Assembly (NCBI RefSeq): GCF_900143095.1
Contig: NZ_FRDA01000007.1
Location: 249,803-313,802, forward strand
Origin: Pseudomonas asturiensis
Lineage (GTDB): Bacteria > Pseudomonadota > Gammaproteobacteria > Pseudomonadales > Pseudomonadaceae
DNA length: 64,000 nt
Direction of reading: 5' to 3'
This document shows, piece by piece, positions 15,458-23,643 of this stretch (position 1 is the first letter of the stretch; each line of letters begins with the position of its first letter). The notes under the pieces were generated by a model. That model saw only the letters and a list, made by a program, of their open reading frames with translations. It had not been told where the DNA came from and made no database searches. Made by a program: the position numbers and the translations under genes.

Positions 15458-18151
15458 ATGAAAAGCCAAACCGATGCTGCCGGTAGAACCGCAGCCGAGG
15501 TAGTCACGCAATTGCCGGTGCCCTCGCGCCTGGGCATGCTGCGTTTCGAGCGGCTTAACGAAGCCAATTGGGCGCTGTTGTATCTCGATTCTAATTGTGA
15601 AAAACAGTTCGGCCTGCCTGCTGTGGATCTCTGCGCCCTGATTGGATCGCCCTACGCCAGCCTGATGGAGCCGGAAGCCCGCTATCGACTTCACGATGAC
15701 GTTCAACTGCAACTCGCATCCGCCAACAATTACCTGATCCGTTACACATTGCACACACCCAGAGGCCCGGTTGGCCTGCTGGAAATCGGCGAAGCTTACA
15801 AGCAGCACAATCGTCACCTGCTGCGCGGGTATTTCCTGATCGTCGGAGAATCGCTGCCCGAAGTCGGTCACGCGGTCGAGACCGACCTGGAAAGCCGCAA
15901 CTCACGCCTGCAGATTGCCCTGGAGCTCAATCAACGTGCCCAGCGTGCCCAGTTCGCTCACCTTGAGCGCGTGAGGGCCCAGCAGGACCTGATCCTGCGC
16001 CTGACGCGCCATCGCTACACGACCACCAATACCTTGCTGGAAGCCGCAGAGCTGATCACCAAGAGCGCCTGCGACATCTATGACGTCGACCGGGCCAGCA
16101 TCTGGAACCTCAACGACAAGTGTCTGGAGCCCATTGCCGATTATCGTCGACAGACAGAAGGCTTCCAGCCTCGCACGACCATTGATATCAGCCAGTACCC
16201 CAACTACCTTCAGGCGCTGCACACCAGCCGGGCGATCGATGCCAACAACATTCAGTCTGACCCGCGCACCCGGGAACTGGCCGAAAGCCTGAACCCCCTG
16301 CAGACCAACGCCATCCTCGACGCGAGTATTCGTATCGACGGCCAGGTCGTGGCAGTGCTATGCCTTGAACAGACGGGTTCGACGCGTGAATGGCAGTCCG
16401 ACGAGATCGCCTTTGCCGGCGAACTGGCTGACCAGTTCGCGCAAGTGATCAACAATCTGAATCGCCGCGCCGCGACCAATGCCCTGCATCTGTTTCAGCG
16501 TGCGGTCGAGCAAAGCGCCAACGCGTTTCTGCTGGTCAACTGCGACGGCGTAGTCGAGTACGTCAACCCAAGCTTCACGGCCATCACCCAATACAGCTCC
16601 GAGGAGGTCGCAGGCCGCAAGCTGTCGGAGTTGCCGGCGCTGGAGAACCTCAACGAGCTGCTGCTGGAAGCCAATTCCAGCCTGACCACCAGCAACAGCT
16701 GGCAGGGCGAGTTCAAGAGCCGACGCAAGAACCTTGAACCGTACTGGAGCCAGTTGTCGATTTCCAAGGTCTATGGCGACAATCGTGAGCTGACCCATTA
16801 CATCGGCATTTACGAAGACATCACCCAAAGCAAGCTGGCCCAGCAACGGATTGAACGCCTTGCTTACACCGACAACCTGACCAACCTGGGTAACCGACCG
16901 GCATTCATCCGCAATCTGGACGAGCGCTTCGACCGTGACACCGACACGCCCATGAGCCTGCTGCTGGTCGACATCGATAACTTCAAGCGCATCAACGACA
17001 GCCTGGGGCATCAGACGGGCGACAAGCTGCTCATCAGCCTTGCCCGTCGCCTGCGCAACACCTTGAGCCCTACCGACGTGCTGGCGCGCTTTGCCAGCAA
17101 CGAGTTCGCGGTGTTGCTCGACAACAGCAGTCTTGAGGCCGGCCAGAACATTGCGATTCAGGTTCTGGAGACGCTGGACAAGCCCATGTTCGTCGACAAC
17201 CAGTTGATCAGCGTAACGGGCTCGGTTGGCCTGGCTTGCGCGCCGCTGCACGGGCGCGATCCACAGACCCTGATGAAAAACGCGGGCCTGGCGTTGCACA
17301 AGGCCAAGGCCAACGGCAAGCATCAGGTCCAGGTGTTCACCGAAGCGCTGAATGCTGAGGCCAGCTACAAGCTGTTCGTGGAGAACAACCTGCGCCGTGC
17401 CCTGACGCAGAATGAGCTGGAGGTCTTCTATCAGCCCAAGCTGTGCCTGCTGTCCGGCAGGTTGACGGGCATGGAAGCGCTGCTGCGCTGGAATCACCCT
17501 GAAAAAGGCATGATTCGTCCCGACCAGTTCATCAGCGTGGCGGAAGAAACCGGCCTGATCATTCCTATCGGCAAGTGGGTTGCGCGTCAGTCGTGCCGCA
17601 TGAGCAAAGACCTGACCGCTGCCGGCTTCGGGCGCCTGCAAGTGGCGATCAACGTGTCGCCCAAACAGTTTTCCGACCCGGAGCTGGTGTCTTCGATTGC
17701 CTCGATCCTCAAAGAGGAAGAGCTGGACGCCTCGCTGCTGGAACTGGAACTGACCGAAGGCCTGCTGCTGGAAGCCACCGAAGACACCCGCCAGCAACTG
17801 GACTCGCTGAAAAAGCTGGGCCTGTCGCTGGCCATGGATGACTTCGGTACCGGCTATTCATCGTTCAGCTACCTGAAGAAATTCCCCATCGACGTGATCA
17901 AGATTGATCGCAGCTTCATCCGCGATATTCCGGATGACGAAGACGACATGGAAATCACCTCGGCAGTTATCGCCATGGCCCACAACCTCAAGCTCAAAGT
18001 GGTCGCCGAAGGCATTGAGACCGCCGCCCAACTGGCGTTCCTGCGGCGTCATCGTTGCGACGTCGGGCAGGGTTATCTGTTCGACAGGCCGATCCCCGGC
18101 GAAGAGCTGATCGAGAAGCTGCAACGTTACCCGCGCCGACCATCGGCCTGA
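15458..18151 (+). CDS. dipA: GAF-PAS-GGDEF(degenerate)-EAL cyclic-di-GMP phosphodiesterase, DipA type
   Basis: 897 residues from ATG 15458 (a longer frame begins 33 codons upstream without family support). Domains in order: N-terminal sensor-like region, GAF (about 180-330), PAS (about 345-465), GGDEF (about 470-640), EAL (about 645-890). The cyclase motif is ASNEF at 546-550, so cyclase activity is unlikely. The EAL motif EALLRW at 673-678 and the later DDFGTGYSS and KIDRSF are intact, so it should hydrolyse c-di-GMP. P. aeruginosa DipA, at the same place between aceF and msrA, has the same layout and promotes biofilm dispersal. The symbol is given by synteny and architecture. Confidence 0.88.
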   Translation: MKSQTDAAGRTAAEVVTQLPVPSRLGMLRFERLNEANWALLYLDSNCEKQFGLPAVDLCALIGSPYASLMEPEARYRLHDDVQLQLASANNYLIRYTLHTPRGPVGLLEIGEAYKQHNRHLLRGYFLIVGESLPEVGHAVETDLESRNSRLQIALELNQRAQRAQFAHLERVRAQQDLILRLTRHRYTTTNTLLEAAELITKSACDIYDVDRASIWNLNDKCLEPIADYRRQTEGFQPRTTIDISQYPNYLQALHTSRAIDANNIQSDPRTRELAESLNPLQTNAILDASIRIDGQVVAVLCLEQTGSTREWQSDEIAFAGELADQFAQVINNLNRRAATNALHLFQRAVEQSANAFLLVNCDGVVEYVNPSFTAITQYSSEEVAGRKLSELPALENLNELLLEANSSLTTSNSWQGEFKSRRKNLEPYWSQLSISKVYGDNRELTHYIGIYEDITQSKLAQQRIERLAYTDNLTNLGNRPAFIRNLDERFDRDTDTPMSLLLVDIDNFKRINDSLGHQTGDKLLISLARRLRNTLSPTDVLARFASNEFAVLLDNSSLEAGQNIAIQVLETLDKPMFVDNQLISVTGSVGLACAPLHGRDPQTLMKNAGLALHKAKANGKHQVQVFTEALNAEASYKLFVENNLRRALTQNELEVFYQPKLCLLSGRLTGMEALLRWNHPEKGMIRPDQFISVAEETGLIIPIGKWVARQSCRMSKDLTAAGFGRLQVAINVSPKQFSDPELVSSIASILKEEELDASLLELELTEGLLLEATEDTRQQLDSLKKLGLSLAMDDFGTGYSSFSYLKKFPIDVIKIDRSFIRDIPDDEDDMEITSAVIAMAHNLKLKVVAEGIETAAQLAFLRRHRCDVGQGYLFDRPIPGEELIEKLQRYPRRPSA

Positions 18152-18298
18152 TCCCCCTTCCTGCGCTCCGCTCTGTCGGGCACACTGTCGGTCTGTTTTT
18201 ACGCGACAGCACTTGTTTGTGCCACTCGCCGGACCTATGTAATGCCCTTCATTCGTCCTGGCCCCTGCTGCCTGTCTCTAAACGAGAGGATATGGTTC

Positions 18299-18946
18299 AT
18301 GACTCTGCGCTCGGAAATTCTAGTGAACAAGAACGTACTGCCTACCGCTGAACAAGCACTGCCGGGTCGCGAAGCGCCTATGGCGCTGCCAGAAACCCAT
18401 TACGTCAACGGCAACCCTCTGCTGGGACCGTTCACGAGCAACGTTGAATTCGCCATCTTCGGCATGGGCTGTTTCTGGGGCGCAGAACGTCGCCTGTGGC
18501 AACAGGAAGGTGTTGTGAGCACGGTCGTTGGTTACGCGGGCGGGTTCACGCCCAACCCGACGTACGAAGAAGTCTGCTCCGGCCTGACCGGCCACACCGA
18601 AGTGGTGCTGGTGGTCTACGAGCCTGAAAAAATCAGCTATGAATCGCTGCTCAAAGTGTTCTGGGAAGCGCACAACCCAACCCAGGGCATGCGTCAGGGC
18701 AACGACATCGGTACGCAATACCGCTCGGTGATCTACTGCACCACACCTGAGCAACTCGATACTGCAAAAGCCAGCGCCGACACCTTCCAGTCGGAACTGA
18801 GCAAGGCCGGTCTGGGCACAATCACCACCGAGATCGAACAGGCACCGACGGTTTACTTCGCCGAGGCGTATCACCAGCAGTACCTGGCGAAGAATCCGCA
18901 GGGTTATTGCGGTTTGGGCGGCACCGGGGTTTGTCTCCCGGCCTGA
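18299..18946 (+). CDS. msrA: Peptide methionine (S)-S-oxide reductase MsrA
   Basis: 215 residues from ATG 18299, with GAGAGGA at 18284-18290 as ribosome binding site. Catalytic motif GCFWG with Cys58; resolving-cysteine region near the C-terminus ([14 protein letters not shown]). It reduces Met-S-sulfoxide in proteins using thioredoxin. An N-terminal segment of about 45 residues before the core fold is typical of the long enterobacterial/pseudomonad form. It lies 147 bp after dipA on the same strand and is convergent with rlmJ. Confidence 0.96.
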   Translation: MTLRSEILVNKNVLPTAEQALPGREAPMALPETHYVNGNPLLGPFTSNVEFAIFGMGCFWGAERRLWQQEGVVSTVVGYAGGFTPNPTYEEVCSGLTGHTEVVLVVYEPEKISYESLLKVFWEAHNPTQGMRQGNDIGTQYRSVIYCTTPEQLDTAKASADTFQSELSKAGLGTITTEIEQAPTVYFAEAYHQQYLAKNPQGYCGLGGTGVCLPA

Positions 18947-19005
18947 TGCCGTAGAAGCTGATCGTACTTATGTTCTGAGCAAGGGCACGATCAATCAGCG
19001 GTCAA

Positions 19006-19842
19006 CTACTCCGCAATCAACCAATCCATCTTCCAGCCACCCTGGGTCTGACCCAGGGTATCGGCCAGGTATGGCATCAGTTCGCGCAGTTCTTCTTCCA
19101 GCCCCCACGGCGGGTTGGCGATGGCCAGGCCTGAGCCGTTGAGGCTGGCCGGGGTGTCCAGCGGGTGGACGTAGAGTTCGACACGCAGCAACTTGGGTGC
19201 GCCGGTTTCGGCGAGGTCCTGGTAGAAACGCCTGAGCAGGCGCGGATCCTTGATCGGGTACCAGATGGCCGCAACCGTCTGACGCATGCGCCCGATGGTT
19301 TCCTTCAGTGCCACAGCGCAGCGCTTCATTTCATCGAGCTGTTCGAACGGCGGATCGATGAGCATCACGGCACGCTTTTCAGCCACCGGCAGCAACGCAC
19401 GCGGCACATGCCAGCCTTCGCCCAGATGAACGGCAACGCGGCGATCACCCTTCATGTTCTCTTTAAGCAGACGCCCGTCTTCGGGGTGTTTCTCGTTGAG
19501 CAACACGCGCTCGCGCTCACGGGTCAGACGACGGGCCAGCTCGGGAGACCCCGGGTAATAGCGCAGTTCGCCATCCGGGTTCATGTCGTGCAGCACTTGC
19601 AGGTAGTCGGCCGCCAGCGCAGGGACGTCCGTCGCTTCCCAGAGACGGCCGATCCCTTCCAGCCATTCGCCGGTACGGGTGGCCTGATCACCCTTGAGGT
19701 CGTAAAGCCCGAGGCCTGCGTGGGTGTCGAGGTAGGCGAACGGCTGCTCCTTGCGCGCCATGAGGGCGATCAAGCGAGTCAGTGCGATGTGTTTGAACAC
19801 GTCGGCATGGTTGCCGGCGTGGTAGGCGTGACGGTAATTCAT
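19006..19842 (-). CDS. rlmJ: 23S rRNA (adenine2030-N6)-methyltransferase RlmJ
   Basis: 278 residues starting MNYRHAYHAGNHADVFKH, the RlmJ signature. The start at 19842 is preceded on its strand by AGGAG; the longer frame to 19983 has no family support. The catalytic LIDPPFEQ is the DPP[YF] motif of N6-adenine methyltransferases, and AYLDTHAGLGLYD forms the SAM-binding motif. It methylates A2030 of 23S rRNA during ribosome assembly. It was formerly annotated as a ComJ/YhiR-type DNA utilisation protein. Confidence 0.95.
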   Translation of the reverse strand: MNYRHAYHAGNHADVFKHIALTRLIALMARKEQPFAYLDTHAGLGLYDLKGDQATRTGEWLEGIGRLWEATDVPALAADYLQVLHDMNPDGELRYYPGSPELARRLTRERERVLLNEKHPEDGRLLKENMKGDRRVAVHLGEGWHVPRALLPVAEKRAVMLIDPPFEQLDEMKRCAVALKETIGRMRQTVAAIWYPIKDPRLLRRFYQDLAETGAPKLLRVELYVHPLDTPASLNGSGLAIANPPWGLEEELRELMPYLADTLGQTQGGWKMDWLIAE

Positions 19843-20223
19843 GGCAGCTCCTGGAAGGCTGCGCAGTTTAGCAAAACTGAGCGGTGAACAAGAATTTGTA
19901 ACGAATTTGCAGGACCAATCCCTTTCATTTGCAGGACATTTCCGAGAAACTCTCCAGCCCTTGTGCCTGTCGATCCCGGTCACTACTCTGCGCCGGTCGC
20001 TGCAAATTCAGCGATGAGGAGTAGTAGCCCTCGTGTGATTAGGCGCAATGCGCCACCTGTGAAAGGCGCTTTTTTATGGCCTGCATTTTATGGTGGCCGT
20101 GCGTCAGGGCATCTTCGGGTGCACCGGTTCCTAATCACCGGGCTACTACCTGCGCATGGCCGCCACCTTCGATTAGTAGCCGATGGTGACGACCTACCGA
20201 TATTCGATTAGGAGTCATCTGAA
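19843..20223 (+). promoter_or_regulatory. Structured leader of the DUF3077 gene with mutually exclusive stems
   Basis: This 381-bp spacer holds nested inverted repeats. GTAGTAGCCC (20021-20030) plus GTGATTAGG (20035-20043) can pair with CCTAATCAC plus GGGCTACTAC (20130-20149). The same 3' strand can instead pair with TAGTAGCC and GGTG further down (20174-20188). CCTAATC at 20130-20136 is also complementary to GATTAGG at 20206-20212, which includes the start of the Shine-Dalgarno AGGAG (20210-20214). An intrinsic terminator sits inside the first loop. A frame from GTG 20035 stops at TAG 20209-20211, at the Shine-Dalgarno, and could be a leader peptide. This looks like a cis-regulatory RNA; it has not been tested by alignment. 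Confidence 0.5.
20042..20075 (+). terminator. Terminator with overlapping antiterminator hairpin
   Basis: GCGCC (20050-20054) can pair with GGCGC at 20065-20069, followed by six T (20070-20075), giving an intrinsic terminator. The same GCGCC can pair with the upstream GGCGC at 20042-20046 across an AAT loop, which would prevent it. The two pairings exclude each other. Confidence 0.5.
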
Positions 20224-20454
20224 ATGCTGGAAATAGTCACCGCCCCACCCGCTTTCAAAGCCAACCCCGACCTGAGTCAGGAAGACGCGCTTATGCACGC
20301 CAGCGACCTGCTGCGCTGCGCCGTCACCAGCGCTTATGAATTCAGCGACAGCATGAGCGGCGCGCAACGCGACCTGACCCTGTCAATCATGCACCTGACG
20401 GAGATGGCCAAAACTATGGTCGACCTTACCCTCGACAGCATGGCCAACGACTGA
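20224..20454 (+). CDS. Small DUF3077-type protein
   Basis: 76 residues, acidic, probably all-helical. The segment with LSQEDALMHASDLLRCA and the later HLTEMAKTMVDL resembles the Pseudomonas-specific DUF3077 family as I remember it. No catalytic motif, signal peptide or membrane segment. AGGAG at 20210-20214 supports ATG 20224. It follows the structured leader. Family members are often present in several copies per genome and have no known function; nothing here suggests one. Confidence 0.75.
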   Translation: MLEIVTAPPAFKANPDLSQEDALMHASDLLRCAVTSAYEFSDSMSGAQRDLTLSIMHLTEMAKTMVDLTLDSMAND

Positions 20455-20560
20455 AAACGACACGTTCATAGCCAATCCAGCCATTGTTGACTCAGTAGGG
20501 TTGCCCGCGCGCAAGGCTGCTACCAGAATCGAAGCACATTCGAACAAGGGAAGACACGCC

Positions 20561-20821
20561 ATGATGCACGCGGACCTGATTGATCAAGAAGACCTGATTG
20601 GCCAATTCAGGGCGCTGGGCTTTGACATGCCCGGCGGCGCAACGGCCGAACAGGCCTGCGCACACGTGGTCTGCGGCCTCAATGCAGAGCGCGCCACAGC
20701 GCTACGGCGTCTGGTCGAGCAACTGCTGACCGGCCGCGCAACCATCCTGCCCGCCGTACGCCAGGCCATCGACCAGCAACTGCTGCCGGCGCTGGCGACC
20801 TACAAGCAGAGTCAGGGCTGA
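20561..20821 (+). CDS. Small hypothetical protein
   Basis: 86 residues from ATG 20561 (ATG 20564 is equally possible), with AAGGGAAG upstream. Rich in Ala, Leu and Gln, predicted helical, no recognised motif, no signal peptide. It follows the DUF3077 gene by 106 bp on the same strand and could be cotranscribed. The high GC in third codon positions supports real coding. I do not recognise the family. Confidence 0.6.
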   Translation: MMHADLIDQEDLIGQFRALGFDMPGGATAEQACAHVVCGLNAERATALRRLVEQLLTGRATILPAVRQAIDQQLLPALATYKQSQG

Positions 20822-20883
20822 GCCGAGTGCGAGGCGCTGGGCATCTTCCGACAACACCCGACCTGCTGAAGAAACGTGATTAT

Positions 20884-20969
20884 GTGGGAGGCTGCCTGCT
20901 GGCGAAGCGGTTTTACAGGCGCTGGACGAGAGACTGAACTGACGCTATCGCCGGCAGGCCGCCTCCCAC
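20884..20969. repeat. REPIN-type inverted repeat, 86 bp (type 1)
   Basis: GTGGGAG ... CTCCCAC ends with inner arms related to GGCTTGCCGGCGA. Same length as the copies at 28761 and 33116. It lies between two convergent genes, the usual place for Pseudomonas REP doublets. Confidence 0.85.
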
Positions 20970-20996
20970 GGTCCAGAGTCTGCGGCGAGCCCGCAT

Positions 20997-21299
20997 TCAA
21001 CCCTGCGACAGAGTCTTGGCAATCACTTCCACCGTCGCACTGACCTGATCTTCGTAGCGCGCCAGCTCGCCCTTGTGCTTGTCCTTCAGGTCGATCTGCT
21101 GCGAGCACAGGTTCAGTGCGGCCAGCACCAGCAACCGGTCGCCGATCAGCGTCGGGTACTTGCGCTTGGTGTCGGCCAGGGAAGCGTTGAGCATCGCGGC
21201 GGCTTGCAAGAGTTTGACGTCTTCGCCTTCCGGCGCCTTCACCGAATACTGGTTGCCCAGAATGGAGAGAACGGTCACCCCGTTTCTGTCGAAGTTCAT
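20997..21299 (-). CDS. ZapA-like cell division protein
   Basis: 100 residues. VTVLSILGNQYSVKAPEGE followed by LNASLADTKRKYPTLIGDRLLVLAALNL is the ZapA fold: an N-terminal beta-rich dimer domain and a C-terminal coiled coil. ZapA bundles FtsZ filaments at midcell. It overlaps the next upstream small gene by four bases. The sequence differs from the canonical pseudomonad ZapA as I remember it, so it may be a second paralogue; therefore no symbol is given. The 6S RNA gene that usually follows zapA is not visible. Confidence 0.8.
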   Translation of the reverse strand: MNFDRNGVTVLSILGNQYSVKAPEGEDVKLLQAAAMLNASLADTKRKYPTLIGDRLLVLAALNLCSQQIDLKDKHKGELARYEDQVSATVEVIAKTLSQG

Positions 21300-21529
21300 G
21301 CGCCGACAGCGCTTGCGCTGGTTGCGCGCTCGACCAGGGCCTGAATACGGGCTGCGGTGCTGCCCTGTTTTTCTTCCTGCTCCATCAGGCTCAGTTGCAA
21401 GCTGTCGTTCTCATCCTTGGTTTTTGCCAGCTCGGCACTGAGCTGGGCATTCATGTTCTGCAGGTTCTGGTTCTGCTGCACCAGATCACCGACAAGGTGT
21501 TCCAACTGGCTAAGGGAGGCTTCCAACAT
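21296..21529 (-). CDS. TIGR02449-like small coiled-coil protein (ZapB-like)
   Basis: 77 residues from ATG 21529 (MLEASLSQLEHLV); the frame extends 17 codons further but the usual family N-terminus begins here. Nearly the whole protein is a coiled coil rich in Leu, Gln, Asn and Glu. Such proteins are encoded next to zapA in pseudomonads, and the four-base overlap suggests joint translation. By analogy it may act at the Z-ring; this is inference. Confidence 0.75.
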   Translation of the reverse strand: MLEASLSQLEHLVGDLVQQNQNLQNMNAQLSAELAKTKDENDSLQLSLMEQEEKQGSTAARIQALVERATSASAVGA

Positions 21530-21948
21530 TCTGATTACTCGAGCAAATTTCAACGGGCGCACACGATAAAGAAAAGTCACTGCGCATGCCAGCGCTCAGG
21601 CCCTGGAGCACCGGCGTCTTACGTCATGGACACGTCGATAACGGAACGCATGGGGGGCTTGTGACTGCGATAAGGGTGTCTTGTTCCGGCTGTTCGTCAG
21701 ACCGGCCCGGCCTGCGACAAATACGCGCAGCCACAAGGCACATTGCCATACGCCGAAAGCCCCGATACCCAACGCTTTCAAGGCTTTGCGAGGGTAAAAC
21801 GCCACGCATGAAAAAAACGTCATGAAGCGAACAGGACCCGTTGCGTTTTTTGTCCTCAAGACTTGAGGGGCATGACCGATAGGCACGCATTCGTAACATT
21901 TTTTCACTTTTGACGCATGGACCGCGCACCTGACTCTGGAAGCCCTCT
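21530..21948. other. 419-bp spacer between the ZapA-like pair and the chemoreceptor
   Basis: No frame here shows pseudomonad codon use or a recognisable protein. The arms AAAAAACG (21812-21819) and CGTTTTTT (21844-21851) form an inverted repeat that could act as a bidirectional terminator or simply be AT-rich DNA. No convincing FliA-type promoter was found ahead of the chemoreceptor. Confidence 0.35.
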
Positions 21949-23574
21949 ATGTCCCTTCGCAATATGAATATTGCTCCCCGCGCCTTTCTCGGCTTTGCCA
22001 TGATCGGCGCACTCATGCTGATCCTCGGCGTATTCGCGCTTTCACAAATGAGCAAGATTCGCGGTGCAACCGAAGTGCTCGCTGACAACAACGTGCCGGC
22101 CATCAAGAGCCTGGACCGTTTTGCAGAAGTCAGCATCCGCCTGCGCGTGCTCTCCTACCGCCTGCTGGTCAACCGCGAGCCTGACGTTCAGCAGAAGACC
22201 ATCGAATTGCTGGCCATGCGCAACAAACAGATCAACGATGCCCAGGCCATCTATGAGCGACTGATCAGCGACTCGAATGAGCGAGCACTCTACAACCAGT
22301 ATGTTCAATTGCTGGGGCAGTACCGCGAGCTGGAGTCACGCATGAAGACGCTGACCCTGGCCAACAAGGTCAATGAGTTGCAGGACTTGCTCAACAACGA
22401 AATGCTCAGCAACTCGGACCAGATGAATGTGGTGCTGAGCAAGCTGGTCGAGATCAACACGGTGCAGCTCACACAGGTCAAGAAGCAGGCGGCCGACGAG
22501 TACGCCTCGGCCTTCAATCTGGTGATCGGCCTGCTGATTGCCGCGACCCTGCTGACCATCGTGTTTGCCTGGATGCTGATCAAGAGCATCACCAGCCCGA
22601 TTGCCGCAGCACTCAGCGCAGCGGAAACCATTGCGCAAGGCAACCTGACGCACCCGATCAAAGTTGATGGCACTGACGAGGCGGGTCGCCTGCTGCTGGC
22701 GATGAAGACGATGCAGGACAAGCTGCGCGACACATTGCAGCGCATTTCCGGTTCAGCTACGCAACTGGCCTCTGCCGCCGAAGAACTGAACGCGGTGACT
22801 GACGAAAGCGCACGCGGTCTGGTTCAGCAGAATAACGAGATCGAGCAGGCCGCTACGGCCGTCAACGAAATGACCAGCGCTGTGGAAGAAGTGGCGCGTA
22901 ACGCGACCAGCACCTCCGAAGCCTCGCGCAACGCGACGGCCTCGGCGGGTGATGGCCGCGATCTGGTTTTGGAAACCGTCGGCGCCATCGAACGCATGAG
23001 CACCGACGTGCAGGAAACCGCCGAGCTGATCGGCAATCTGGCCAACGAGTCCCGTGACATCGGCAAGGTGCTGGACGTGATTCGTGGCCTTGCAGACCAG
23101 ACCAACCTGCTGGCGCTGAACGCCGCCATCGAAGCTGCTCGCGCCGGTGAAGCGGGTCGCGGTTTTGCCGTGGTCGCTGACGAAGTTCGCGCCCTCGCCC
23201 ATCGCACTCAGCAATCGACCAGCGAAATCGAGCGCATGATCGGCAGCATTCAGGGCGGTACCGAGCAGGCCGTAAGTTCGATGCGCAACAGCACCGAGCG
23301 TGCCGAATCGACCTTGAGCATCGCCAAGGGCGCGGGCCATGCGCTGGACACGATCAATGCTGCCGTGGAAGAGATCAACGAACGCAATCTGGTGATCGCC
23401 AGCGCGGCCGAAGAACAGGCACAAGTGGCGCGTGAAGTGGACCGCAACCTGGTCAATATCCGCGACCTGTCCGCCCAGTCCACCACCGGCGCCAACCAGA
23501 CCAGCGCAGCCAGTACCGAACTGTCGCGTCTGGCGGTTGATCTGAACAGCATGGTGGGACGATTCAGCCTCTGA
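21949..23574 (+). CDS. Methyl-accepting chemotaxis protein with four-helix-bundle sensor
   Basis: 541 residues. TM1 about 10-32, periplasmic helical ligand domain about 33-188, TM2 about 189-212, HAMP about 213-265, then the cytoplasmic signalling domain. The hairpin tip DQTNLLALNAAIEAARAGE and VVADEVRALA are intact, so it should couple to CheA/CheW. No C-terminal pentapeptide for CheR tethering is seen (it ends GRFSL). The ligand cannot be read from sequence; the position beside gbdR might suggest a quaternary amine, but that is a weak inference. Confidence 0.93.
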   Translation: MSLRNMNIAPRAFLGFAMIGALMLILGVFALSQMSKIRGATEVLADNNVPAIKSLDRFAEVSIRLRVLSYRLLVNREPDVQQKTIELLAMRNKQINDAQAIYERLISDSNERALYNQYVQLLGQYRELESRMKTLTLANKVNELQDLLNNEMLSNSDQMNVVLSKLVEINTVQLTQVKKQAADEYASAFNLVIGLLIAATLLTIVFAWMLIKSITSPIAAALSAAETIAQGNLTHPIKVDGTDEAGRLLLAMKTMQDKLRDTLQRISGSATQLASAAEELNAVTDESARGLVQQNNEIEQAATAVNEMTSAVEEVARNATSTSEASRNATASAGDGRDLVLETVGAIERMSTDVQETAELIGNLANESRDIGKVLDVIRGLADQTNLLALNAAIEAARAGEAGRGFAVVADEVRALAHRTQQSTSEIERMIGSIQGGTEQAVSSMRNSTERAESTLSIAKGAGHALDTINAAVEEINERNLVIASAAEEQAQVAREVDRNLVNIRDLSAQSTTGANQTSAASTELSRLAVDLNSMVGRFSL

Positions 23575-23601
23575 TCAGCGTCGCGCCTGTGCCTGGCGTC
23601 C

Positions 23602-23631
23602 GCTCAGGATACCAGGCATCCGGTCCTGAGC
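23602..23631. terminator. Stem-loop between convergent mcp and gbdR
   Basis: GCTCAGGA/TCCTGAGC, a perfect 8-bp stem with a 14-base loop, lies in the 69-bp gap between two convergent genes. No long T-run on either side; possibly a bidirectional terminator. Confidence 0.4.
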
Positions 23632-23643
23632 AGGGTCACGCCT

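Noticed and set aside
20822..20996. 6S RNA expected downstream of zapA
   Set aside because: The segment is a REPIN plus unrelated sequence; the long central-bubble hairpin of 6S RNA is not visible.
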